A DNA stretch of 64,000 bases. It comes from Planctellipticum sp942493135. GTDB lineage: Bacteria > Planctomycetota > Planctomycetia > Planctomycetales > Planctomycetaceae. The stretch lies in the NCBI GenBank assembly GCA_942493135.1, contig OW818684.1, positions 3,410,001-3,474,000 on the forward strand. Direction: 5' to 3'. Below the pieces are notes generated by a model that was not told the origin of the DNA, did no database searches, and saw only the letters and a list, made by a program, of their open reading frames with translations. Positions 39,680-48,706 of the stretch are shown piece after piece (position 1 is the first letter of the stretch; every line of letters begins with the position of its first letter). A program made the translations under genes and the position numbers.

Positions 39680-39790
39680 GACGGTCCGCAGGCTGAGCGA
39701 AAGCGCAGCCGAAAGACACCCCCCGGCAGCAACAAGCAGCCGGGGGGCGATGAGATCCGCGGTTCGCCCCTGTCAAGAGTTGTCCGCGTT
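39680..39790 (+). ncRNA. Candidate structured RNA in the island
   Basis: Downstream of the promoter at 39644 the RNA would fold into two strong hairpins: GGCTGAGC-GAAA-GCGCAGCC with a GNRA loop at about 39692-39712, and CCCCCCGGC...GCCGGGGGG at 39720-39748. No coding frame explains this. The right end is uncertain; a further C/G-rich stem lies near 39848-39878. It may be a regulatory RNA or an RNA partner of the neighbouring genes. It does not match a known riboswitch that I can recall. The gap 39623-39953 holds only this candidate. Confidence 0.35.
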
Positions 39791-39953
39791 CTCGGAATCT
39801 GGGCTCGTCGGCTGGGTGTGCGGTGCGGTTGTGTCCTGCAAGACCAACCGCCCGCTCCCCTTTCTTCTCCGGGCGGACCGGCCACCCTTAAACTCTCGTC
39901 ATCGTCGCCCTCCGTGTATGCTTCGTATCCTGCGGCTCCGCTACCGTAGTCGA

Positions 39954-40364
39954 TCAGCTTACGGAACCGTCGCGGCCAACAAGCCCCCACAGGCCGCGAT
40001 CAACTTTCACAAACGTCTCCGGATGCCGTGACATCGACGTAAAGAAGGCGTTCTGAATCCCACGCTCGTCTCCGTCAGTATCCAAACCCTTCGCCTGAGA
40101 TGCAGCGAGAAGCTCGCCAGTGGTCATCGGTTTTCCATTCTCGCGAAGCAGAATCTCCGCGAGGCCATGCCTAGACGCTGCTGCTGCGTGCTGTCGACGA
40201 ACAGCGACTCGCTCTACGAATCGTCGTATCGGCTGCGCTTCGGACACCGCCGAGGCAGCCGTACGCCCCTCCTCCGCAATCTTGGCTGCGTGATACGCCC
40301 TGACGATTTTGAGACGCTCGATTTCGCTGTCAATGTCTTGAACCATCGCTTCGTGCATGTTCAT
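39954..40364 (-). CDS. HARE-like winged-helix protein
   Basis: A 136-residue protein with GGAGG six bases before ATG 40364 and a promoter just upstream. The N-terminal half is a coiled coil (MVQDIDSEIERLKIVRAYHA). The C-terminal half resembles a HARE-type winged helix: LAEILLRENGKPMTTGELLA, AASQAKGLDTDGDERGIQNA, FVKVDRGLWGLVG. Such domains occur in restriction and chromatin proteins and bind modified DNA. No nuclease domain is attached. It lies between the orphan gene and the transposase in the accessory island. Confidence 0.65.
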   Translation of the reverse strand: MNMHEAMVQDIDSEIERLKIVRAYHAAKIAEEGRTAASAVSEAQPIRRFVERVAVRRQHAAAASRHGLAEILLRENGKPMTTGELLAASQAKGLDTDGDERGIQNAFFTSMSRHPETFVKVDRGLWGLVGRDGSVS

Positions 40365-40400
40365 TCGGAACCTCCTCCAGTAAACGCACGGACGGCACCA

Positions 40401-40428
40401 AGTCTATCAAACCCGCAAATGATATCAA
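40401..40428 (-). promoter_or_regulatory. Promoter of the HARE-like gene
   Basis: On the minus strand TTGATA (40428-40423) and TAGACT (40406-40401) are separated by 16 bases. The transcript begins about 35 bases before the start codon at 40364. Confidence 0.65.
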
Positions 40429-40495
40429 GACTGTTTATTTGCGGTTTTTCCGCCACTCATCCGGAATCGGCGATTGCACGCAACCGGCATACAAG

Positions 40496-41461
40496 TCACA
40501 TCGCAGGCACCTTAGCCGCCTCCGTCAGCAGGCGTTCCATCGTCCACGGCTCACTTGCCAGCCCAGACTGTACTGCGGGAGTCGTCTTGATCGTCGTGTG
40601 CTTGCGGCACCAGTTGTACCACGCGAAGTAGAGTCCGAGCTTCGCGTCGTGGTTGCGGGTCTTCTTGCTGTGGGCGTTCGTCAGCCGCGTAAACCGGCGA
40701 ACCTGCATCCGGGTCGTGAGGTTGAACCGCTCCATGCGGCTCGTCCCGATTTCCTGCTCGGGAACGTCGCCGCAGACAACGGTTCGCGTGATGCTTGTTA
40801 TGGATCCCGGCGAATACCGGACAGCGGCCTCTCGACCGCCGGGGTTCTGGAAGTTTTTGACGATCTGAGCATAATCGACGTTGTGGCGGAACGTCAGCGG
40901 AATCGCGCTCGTGTAGCTGGCGAATCCGTCCGTGTTGATCGTCGGGCGACCGGAGACGGCGAGATACAGCTTGTCGACGAATCGCCAAGTGTCGTTCGCC
41001 ACACGCTGACCCGCATGCCAGCACAGCAGCAGCTTCGAATCCCGGTCGATTGCCGTGAAGACGTAGCGGTCGCCGCAGACTTCCGTATCCCGGCCAAGCC
41101 GTTCCGCAGTCTTCCGCTTCATCGCCACGAATGCCCACTGCTCGTCACACTCGACGGTCGACGCAGGCACGTTGCGGATCCGCGATTCCATGAACCGACG
41201 ACAGGATTCCCCGGCGTCGATCATCAGGCTCAGGATCGTGTCGCGGTGGATCCCGGTGAGCCGTTCGCACGACCGGACCGACATTCCTTCCAGCAGCATC
41301 CGCAGCACGCGGACAGCGTCCTCCATACTGGTGTGCTTGCCGGCCATCGCGTGCGGCTCCGTGAACTTCTTCCCGCACCCGTTGCAGCGGAACCGCTGAA
41401 AACCGTTCCCGTCCTTACCGCACTTCACAGAGGATCCTGAATCGCACTTCGGGCAGTTCAT
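40496..41461 (-). CDS. IS1-family-like transposase
   Basis: A 321-residue protein. It begins with a zinc ribbon (CPKCDSGSSVKCGKDGNGFQ, CNGCGKKF), then a helix-turn-helix (EGMSVRSCERLTGIHRDTIL). The DDE set is visible: Asp in ECDEQWAFVAMK, Asp in NTDGFASYTSA, and Glu in SRMERFNLTTR. The product is longer than IS1 InsAB and contiguous, with no frameshift. I find no clear terminal inverted repeats or target duplication at either side, so it may be an isolated or degenerate element. The short inverted repeat at 41466-41487 lies before its start. Confidence 0.8.
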   Translation of the reverse strand: MNCPKCDSGSSVKCGKDGNGFQRFRCNGCGKKFTEPHAMAGKHTSMEDAVRVLRMLLEGMSVRSCERLTGIHRDTILSLMIDAGESCRRFMESRIRNVPASTVECDEQWAFVAMKRKTAERLGRDTEVCGDRYVFTAIDRDSKLLLCWHAGQRVANDTWRFVDKLYLAVSGRPTINTDGFASYTSAIPLTFRHNVDYAQIVKNFQNPGGREAAVRYSPGSITSITRTVVCGDVPEQEIGTSRMERFNLTTRMQVRRFTRLTNAHSKKTRNHDAKLGLYFAWYNWCRKHTTIKTTPAVQSGLASEPWTMERLLTEAAKVPAM

Positions 41462-41542
41462 CCGATTCGCCTTTTCTCTTTGGCGAACCGCGGTAGAATG
41501 CAGGTGTCACGCTGGCATTCGGGTTCGCCTGGATGTTGGTCG

Positions 41543-41580
41543 CCCCGGTTTCGCCGCCAAGCGATTCCGGGGTTTTTCTT
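41543..41580 (+). terminator. Terminator on the plus strand
   Basis: CCCCGG (41543-41548) pairs with CCGGGG (41567-41572), with an inner CGC/GCG pair, followed by TTTTT. No gene on the plus strand precedes it, so it implies a short transcript starting in the space between the transposase and this point. Confidence 0.75.
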
Positions 41581-41666
41581 TGGACTTGCCGTCCACACTT
41601 GAAATGGTAAACTGAATCCGCATGAATTGCCAGTTGATTTCGTTTACTTTTTCGAGATTAATACGA

Positions 41667-41897
41667 ATGAAAGAGAATCAGCACGGCGGGCGGCGTGCCG
41701 GATCCGGAAGAAAGCCGCTTCACCCGGAGGGGGCGACTGTCACGGTCTCGGCCAAGGTCCCTGAGTCGCTTGTCGCGTCTTTGGACGAATATGCCAATGG
41801 TCGCGGGATGAATCGCTCCGAGGCGATCACAGAGGCGATCCGAGTGCTTGTATCGGCCAGTCGTGTCATACGTCGCGAATTGACTGAACCTGAGTAG
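41667..41897 (+). CDS. Ribbon-helix-helix protein next to AIPR nuclease
   Basis: A 76-residue protein from ATG 41667 (an in-frame ATG at 41622 would add 15 residues). The front is KENQHGGRRAGSGRK, the AT-hook-like motif also in the phage gene at 14852. A CopG-type fold follows: ATVTVSAKVPESLVASLDEY, ANGRGMNRSEAITEAIRVLV. It is 42 bases upstream of the AIPR gene on the same strand, so probably one transcript. This order (small RHH protein then large effector) resembles antitoxin-toxin pairs. A promoter TTGATT-17-ATTAAT overlaps the start, so the message would be nearly leaderless. Confidence 0.75.
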   Translation: MKENQHGGRRAGSGRKPLHPEGATVTVSAKVPESLVASLDEYANGRGMNRSEAITEAIRVLVSASRVIRRELTEPE

Positions 41898-41939
41898 CCG
41901 CCAGTTGTTTCGTGGTACCGATTCCTGCGGAGTAGCAAT

Positions 41940-43655
41940 ATGAGTTCGGACGGCTCATTCGGTAAAATGCGAATTGAGAAGAGACTTGAAACGCTTGTTC
42001 CGCTCATCGACATCGACGACTACGAAAACCGACCGCAACAGAAAACTCAGGCGGCATTATCGAGAGCGCTTGCTGCATACTGCGTAAAATGCCTCGCCAA
42101 TACGACAAATGAACTCGCAGCCGCTTCGATAACAGATCGATTCTTCGACCGGGGCCTGGATGCCATTTTCTACGACTCCTCCGGATCCCAGCTTTTGCTT
42201 GTGCAAGCGAAATGGTCGAACGGAATTGGATGGAAGGAGGCCGGAGAGTTCACAGACGGAGTTTGCAATCTCATCGCGCCGAATTGGCCGGCATTCTCAA
42301 AGAACGACAAAATCACAGCACGGCGAAACGAAATCGCAACAGCCCTCGCGTCGTCTGTGAAGCTGGTTCTCATATCAGTTTGTGTCGGAGCGAAACCGGC
42401 TGACGCCTCAGTGCTGCGCCGAATCGACGACTGCGCTAAGAGCCTAGATGAAACGGGAGAGCTTGTCACGACCGTCCACTGGTTCCAATCCAGCATACTT
42501 GCTGCCATCGCGTCAGAGGCTGATCCCCCGAAAGTAACAGCGAGCATCTATCTGTCTCACTGGGGAGAAGTCAAGACTCCACATCATGCGATATACGGTA
42601 GAATGCAGGGTTCGCACTTAGCAGAACTCTGGAAACAGAACGCTCATTTATCGCACCGCAATCTACGTGACTATAACCGCAGGACTGACGTCAACGCTGC
42701 GATTGGACGAACGATAAGCGATGAGCCCGAAGAGTTCTGGTACTTTAATAACGGGCTTACGCTTATCTGCGACTCAATTAAGCCAGCCGTGCTCGGACTA
42801 GGAAACCACGAGGTGTCGTTATTCACACTGCATGGCGTGAGTCTTGTGAATGGTGCCCAGACGGCTGGAGTGATTGCGGACAAGCTGTCTCTCGTTGACG
42901 AAGAAGAAAGAGCGAAACTGTGGATTCAGGTTCGCGCTATAGCAGTAAATCCATCCGCACAGGAGTTCGAGAGGAAAGTAACCAAATATACGAATCTTCA
43001 AAATGCAATCGGAATTCAGGACTTCGTGAGTCTGGATCCTACGCAGTCTCGAATTGCGACCGATTTTGCAATAGCGAAGCGCAGGTATGCATTTCGGTGG
43101 GGAGGATCCGACAGCCCGGTTGGAGATGCTGGATGCACACTCAGGGAAGCCACAGTCGCCCTCGCCTGCGCCGACATTGACTTGTGGTTTGCCGTTCAGG
43201 CAAAGCGTGAGATCAGTGTTCTGTGGGACACGGAATCCGCTGCATACAAACGGATCTTCCACGAGACGTTGACCGCGACACGAATATGGAACGCGGTTAA
43301 AATAATGCGGGCCGCTGATCAGACTACCGGACTGAAGGGGCTTGGGTCCACGAAACGCGCAGATATGGTTGCGGCTAACCTGCAACGCCTTGTGTTGTAC
43401 GTCGTGTTTCAGGATCCGTCGCTTTTTGGATGGGACGTAGATCCGGACAGCGACGCTGCTGCAGAGAAGGCCCGGCTTCTAGCAGCCGGTGCGTTTGACA
43501 GGATCCAGAGCTATGTAAACTCTCGGCATCAGAACGAGTATCTCGCGAGTCTGTCGAAGAACCTCGAAAAGTGTCGGCAAGTCGCCGCTTTTGCCATTCA
43601 AAAAAGCGAGACATACCCGAATCAGCAGAAATCACTCGACTTTGGCGATTCTTGA
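41940..43655 (+). CDS. AIPR-family defence nuclease
   Basis: A 571-residue protein of the abortive-infection phage-resistance (AIPR) family. Residues 70-95 hold a PD-(D/E)xK nuclease core: Asp74 (GLDAIFYD) and Gln89-Ala-Lys91 (LLVQAKW). Residues 266-278 carry FWYFNNGLTLICD and 301-310 SLVNGAQTAG, the diagnostic AIPR motifs. The rest is helical. AIPR members give abortive infection or act within restriction systems. It starts at ATG 41940 with GGAG seven bases before it. The codon use is less GC-rich than neighbouring genes, a sign of transfer. It is paired with the ribbon-helix-helix gene upstream. Confidence 0.85.
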   Translation: MSSDGSFGKMRIEKRLETLVPLIDIDDYENRPQQKTQAALSRALAAYCVKCLANTTNELAAASITDRFFDRGLDAIFYDSSGSQLLLVQAKWSNGIGWKEAGEFTDGVCNLIAPNWPAFSKNDKITARRNEIATALASSVKLVLISVCVGAKPADASVLRRIDDCAKSLDETGELVTTVHWFQSSILAAIASEADPPKVTASIYLSHWGEVKTPHHAIYGRMQGSHLAELWKQNAHLSHRNLRDYNRRTDVNAAIGRTISDEPEEFWYFNNGLTLICDSIKPAVLGLGNHEVSLFTLHGVSLVNGAQTAGVIADKLSLVDEEERAKLWIQVRAIAVNPSAQEFERKVTKYTNLQNAIGIQDFVSLDPTQSRIATDFAIAKRRYAFRWGGSDSPVGDAGCTLREATVALACADIDLWFAVQAKREISVLWDTESAAYKRIFHETLTATRIWNAVKIMRAADQTTGLKGLGSTKRADMVAANLQRLVLYVVFQDPSLFGWDVDPDSDAAAEKARLLAAGAFDRIQSYVNSRHQNEYLASLSKNLEKCRQVAAFAIQKSETYPNQQKSLDFGDS

Positions 43656-43756
43656 CGACCGTGGATCCATGCCCAATAAAGGCGGACAGTACCGGAGTTT
43701 TCGCCAGAACAGTGATCGTTGGCGCAAGCTGCAAGTTGAAAACGAGGAAAAGGCGA

Positions 43757-43976
43757 CAACCACGAATCACACGAATGAGCACGAATCAATGCAAGAGAAC
43801 TGGAGGAATTGAACCACGGAAGACACTGAGAACACGGAGAAGGCAGGTGCGGCTGGATACTGCCCCAAGTCCGGAGCATCGCGAGGTCGCTCCTGCCCCG
43901 GCCACCCGAATCCCCGATTTCCTGATTCCTGACGATTCCTGATTCGTGGGGATTCGTGTCATTCGTGGTTCTCTCC
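43757..43976. repeat. Cluster of dispersed CACGAAT and CACGGA repeats
   Basis: ACCACGAATCACACGAAT-like units (43757-43790), ACCACGGA units (43811-43841) and an inverted copy ATTCGTG...ATTCGTGG (about 43940-43976). The whole gap 43656-44185 holds these repeats, a promoter at 44044 and no gene. Confidence 0.75.
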
Positions 43977-44043
43977 GAGCCTTTCCACCTCCGAAGACGT
44001 GAACACGCAGACACATCACGAAATTCGGGCTCGATACAGCCTC

Positions 44044-44072
44044 TTGCTTGAACCGACATGTAAAGGTATTTT
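44044..44072 (+). promoter_or_regulatory. Promoter of the first DUF1501 gene
   Basis: TTGCTT (44044-44049) and TATTTT (44067-44072) are 17 bases apart; the leader would be about 107 bases. It is the only good match in the gap before 44186. Confidence 0.5.
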
Positions 44073-44185
44073 GATAGGTGTGGGGTGGTGGTCTGCGGAT
44101 CTCCGTCCCAACCCGCATTCTGACTGCCTGCTGCTCCCGCCTTGTTGACGGTCTCGCCTGCTCCTTCCTGCCCCGGAGCCCTGCC

Positions 44186-45511
44186 ATGTTGACCATTGCT
44201 TCCAAAGCCACGCGGACCTGTGACGGCGTTTCTCGCCGGAGTTTCCTCCAGGTGGGCGCTCTCGCCGGTCTGGGTGTTTCGCTCCCGTCGATGCTGGCGC
44301 AGCGGGCTGCTCAGGCCGCAACGGGCGGACGGGCTGGGGATGTGAACTGCATCGTGATCTGGACTCAGGGAGGCACCAGCCATCACGACACCTTCGATCC
44401 CAAGCCCGAAGCGCCTGTCAGCGTGAAGGGGGAGTTCGGCGTCATCGACACCGCCGTCCCCGGCGTGCAGTTCGCGGAAATCCTTCCCCGCTTCGCCCGC
44501 GAATTGAACCGGTTCGGCGTCCTGCGAGGCTGGAATCCGGGGAATGCCAGCCACGGCGTCGCCGACCAGCACGTCCTGAGCGGCCGGCGGTTCAATCCCG
44601 GCATTCACTACCCGACCATGGGCTCGGTCGTCAGCCACCAGATGGGCTTCAAGACGGTCATGCCCCCGTATCTGCAGCTCGGAACGTCGCTCGACAACCG
44701 CTTCGGCGGCGGATCGTCGGGGATTCTGGGGCTCGAATTCAATCCGTTTACGCTGACCGCCGACCCGAACGCCGCGAACTTCACCGTCCGGGATATTACG
44801 CCCCCCGCCGGCATGGCGGGCGAACGGGTGCAGCGCCGTCGCAACGTGCTGTCGATGGTCGAGCAACTGCAGAAGCAGTCGAGCGTGCAGCCCAAGCAGT
44901 TCGACGCGCTCGACGAGAACTACAAAACCGCCTTCGACATGATCACCGCGTCGGAAACGAAGCGGGCCTTCCAGCTCGAACTGGAAGATCCCCGGCTGCG
45001 CGACGCCTACGGTCGGCATCGCTTCGGCCAGAGCTGCCTGCTGGCCCGGCGGCTGATCGAATCGGGCGTCCGGTTTGTGACCCTGACCGACGGCGGCTGG
45101 GACACGCACCAGAACAACTTTAAGGCCCTCAAGGATGGCCGGATTCCGCCGGTCGACCAGGCCCTGCCGCAGCTCGTGATGGATCTGGAACAGCGCGGGC
45201 TGCTCGATTCGACTCTGGTTGTCTGGCTGACCGACTTCGGCCGGACGCCGACGGTGAATTCGGCCAGCGGACGCGATCACTGGGGGAGCGCCGGTTTCGC
45301 CGTGATGGCGGGTGCGGGCATCCCCGGCGGAGCGGTCCTCGGGGCCACCGACGCCGAAGGGGGCAAGGTGATCCGCAACGAATACAGCTCCGACGACATC
45401 GTCGCGACGATTTACCACAAACTCGGCCTGCCGCCCGATCTGCACGTGCAGGCCCCGGACGGTCGCCCGGTCCTCCTCAACGAGGGCAAGCTGATCAAGG
45501 AATGGGTCTGA
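44186..45511 (+). CDS. DUF1501 protein, Tat-exported (1)
   Basis: A 441-residue protein with a twin-arginine signal (SRRSFLQVGALAGLGVSLPS). DUF1501 belongs to the alkaline phosphatase/sulfatase-like fold; the conserved points are WTQGGTSHHDTFDPKPEAP, RRFNPGIHYPTMGSVVSH, RFVTLTDGGWDTHQNNFKAL and WLTDFGRTPTVNSASGRDHW. It is usually expressed with DUF1549/DUF1553 proteins and here faces that gene across the island. The start at 44186 is set by the GGAG site seven bases before. Substrate unknown. Confidence 0.92.
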   Translation: MLTIASKATRTCDGVSRRSFLQVGALAGLGVSLPSMLAQRAAQAATGGRAGDVNCIVIWTQGGTSHHDTFDPKPEAPVSVKGEFGVIDTAVPGVQFAEILPRFARELNRFGVLRGWNPGNASHGVADQHVLSGRRFNPGIHYPTMGSVVSHQMGFKTVMPPYLQLGTSLDNRFGGGSSGILGLEFNPFTLTADPNAANFTVRDITPPAGMAGERVQRRRNVLSMVEQLQKQSSVQPKQFDALDENYKTAFDMITASETKRAFQLELEDPRLRDAYGRHRFGQSCLLARRLIESGVRFVTLTDGGWDTHQNNFKALKDGRIPPVDQALPQLVMDLEQRGLLDSTLVVWLTDFGRTPTVNSASGRDHWGSAGFAVMAGAGIPGGAVLGATDAEGGKVIRNEYSSDDIVATIYHKLGLPPDLHVQAPDGRPVLLNEGKLIKEWV

Positions 45512-45749
45512 GATTTTTCGGTGTCCGACCGTGCTTCGGCTCCCAAGTTGGGGACACTGGCGGCTGCGGGACGCCGGCGCCAATCCGAAACAGAGTTTCG
45601 ACAGATTTTGATGGGTTTTCCTCGAACAATCGCCTAGGATCACAGCTTACGCGATTTCCGAATGAACGGGCTCGGCGGAGTCCAGCGACCACTGCAGATC
45701 ACACAACCAAGTGCTTTCCGCTCATTGATAGACGTTGAGGAGCTTCTCG

Positions 45750-47216
<1,467 letters not shown>

Positions 47217-47245
47217 CTGCCTGAGTCTGACCGCCGATTTCGACG

Positions 47246-47280
47246 CAGCCCGAGGACACTTCTCCCCGGGCTGCTTTCTT
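47246..47280 (+). terminator. Terminator after the DUF1501 gene
   Basis: CAGCCCG (47246-47252) and CGGGCTG (47267-47273) form a stem around AGGACACTTCTCCC, followed by CTTTCTT. Confidence 0.65.
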
Positions 47281-47304
47281 AGGGGCCGTCCATTGAACGA
47301 AGAA

Positions 47305-47525
47305 GAAGGATTCACCGCGGAGGCGCGGAGGACACGGAGAAGATATCAGGAGAGTGTAAAGTGAGTATTGAGTAGTGATAAGTGTAAAGTGACGGAGAAC
47401 ATGATCTATCGGCCGGGCGGGTACTCTTTCATTTTGCGCTATTCACTACTCACTTTTCACTTTCCGGATCTTCTCAGACTTCGTCTTCTCCGGCGATTTC
47501 TCCGCGTCTCCGCGGTAAAACTTCT
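47305..47525. repeat. Composite long inverted repeat
   Basis: A nested palindrome fills the gap 47281-47554. Outer arms are the CCGCGGAGGCGCGGAGGACACGGAGA-type stretch (47311-47343) and its imperfect complement (47486-47519). Inner arms are GTGTAAAGTGAGTATTGAGTAG-type (47354 on) and its inverse near 47435-47465. The outer motif is the CACGGA repeat also found at 32137 and 43811. Confidence 0.7.
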
Positions 47526-47554
47526 TCGTATTCGTTTTTGCCGGAGAGATCTCG

Positions 47555-48490
47555 ATGCAGCGTCGTCAGTTTCTGCAGTGTTGTTCGGTTGCGACTCTGG
47601 CCGCCCTGGCGCCGCGGGTCTGGGCCAGCCAGGCGGCGGCGAAGGTCCGTTACGTCGACGTGCACACGCACATCGGGACTTACACGAACAACAATAAGGC
47701 GCTGTCGGTTCCCGAGCTGCTGAGCTGGATGGACGAGCACAACATCGAGAAGGCGTTTGTCCTGCCGCTCGTTTCGCCCGAGTCGACCACCTACCTGCAG
47801 ACCCCTGAGGTGGCGCTCAAGGCGACCGAGGCGCATCGCGACCGGCTGATTCCCTTCTGCGCACTCGATCCGCGGGCGATCATCGTCGGCGGTCAGCAGG
47901 GACTTAACGACATCGTCAAGCGATACGTCGACCAGGGAGCCAAAGGCTTCGGCGAGCATAAGGTTGGCCTCGATTTCGACGACCCGCTGATGCTGCGGGT
48001 GTACGAAGCAGTCGAGGCCGCGGGGATTCCGATTCTGTTCCACATGGATAACATCCGGGGCAAGGATTCGCCGGGGCTGCCGCGGCTGGAAGCGGCCCTC
48101 AAGACGTTCCCGAAGCTCAACTTCATCGGTCACGGCCCCGGCTTCTGGGCTTCCATCGCCGGCGAACTGAAACAGGCGGACCTGGGAGGATATCCCACGG
48201 GAAAAGTTCCGCCTGGCGGCGCCCTCGATCGCCTGATGGAGAACTACCCGAATCTGTTCTGCGATCTTTCCGCGGGTTCGGGATCGAACGCGATCAGTCG
48301 GGATCTGGAGTTCGGCCGGGAGTTTCTGATCCGCCGGCAGGACCGGATCCTGTTCGGTACCGATTACCTGCAGCCGGGCCAGGAGGTCCCACAGTTCGAA
48401 CTGTTCGAAACGCAGCTCAATCTGCCCGAAGATGTCTTCAGGAAGATCGCTCGCGAGAACGCTTTGCGGCTGGTGGGGGAGAAGGCGTAG
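47555..48490 (+). CDS. Amidohydrolase-2 family protein, Tat-exported
   Basis: A 311-residue protein with a Tat signal (QRRQFLQCCSVATLAALAPR). The TIM barrel starts VRYVDVHTHIGTYTNNNKAL with the HxH metal motif; other ligand positions are at FHMDNIRG, FIGHGPGF and the terminal FGTDYLQ Asp. It is exported, unlike the pair at 26809. It is upstream of a sulfatase, but a hairpin repeat separates them. Substrate unknown, possibly a sugar- or uronate-derived lactone. Confidence 0.85.
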   Translation: MQRRQFLQCCSVATLAALAPRVWASQAAAKVRYVDVHTHIGTYTNNNKALSVPELLSWMDEHNIEKAFVLPLVSPESTTYLQTPEVALKATEAHRDRLIPFCALDPRAIIVGGQQGLNDIVKRYVDQGAKGFGEHKVGLDFDDPLMLRVYEAVEAAGIPILFHMDNIRGKDSPGLPRLEAALKTFPKLNFIGHGPGFWASIAGELKQADLGGYPTGKVPPGGALDRLMENYPNLFCDLSAGSGSNAISRDLEFGREFLIRRQDRILFGTDYLQPGQEVPQFELFETQLNLPEDVFRKIARENALRLVGEKA

Positions 48491-48524
48491 CGGCAGAGTT
48501 TCGGGCGATATGGCATCACTTCTC

Positions 48525-48605
48525 GGGTGGCACGCCCTGAGGTTTTGGGAAGGGCGTGTCTTCGCTGGCAGTACACGCCCTTCGCGGACTCGGGGCGTGC
48601 CACCC
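48525..48605. repeat. Long hairpin of the GGTGGCACGCCC repeat family, copy 2
   Basis: An 81-base palindrome, GGGTGGCACGCCCTGAG at the left and GGGGCGTGCCACCC at the right, with AAGGGCGTG/CACGCCC inner arms. It lies in the sulfatase leader, before the chosen start. Confidence 0.85.
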
Positions 48606-48706
48606 GGAGTCATTGTATGATCAGCAAGTGCGACTGGTCGTACGATTCTGGGTCGTCGCAGACTCCGGCCCAGCCACCCATGCCAGCGACTTCTGGAGAA
48701 TACGCC

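Noticed and set aside
39419..39949. Plus-strand coding frames over the island RNA candidate
   Set aside because: They have no ribosome site, cross strong hairpins, and read as low-complexity Arg/Pro/Ser sequence.
40430..41520. Terminal inverted repeats of an IS around the transposase
   Set aside because: I compared both flanks and saw no matching ends or target duplication; only a local TTCGCC/GGCGAA stem is present.
48527..48706. Longer N-terminus for the sulfatase
   Set aside because: The extra residues are a translation of the dispersed hairpin repeat; the signal peptide starts at 48707.
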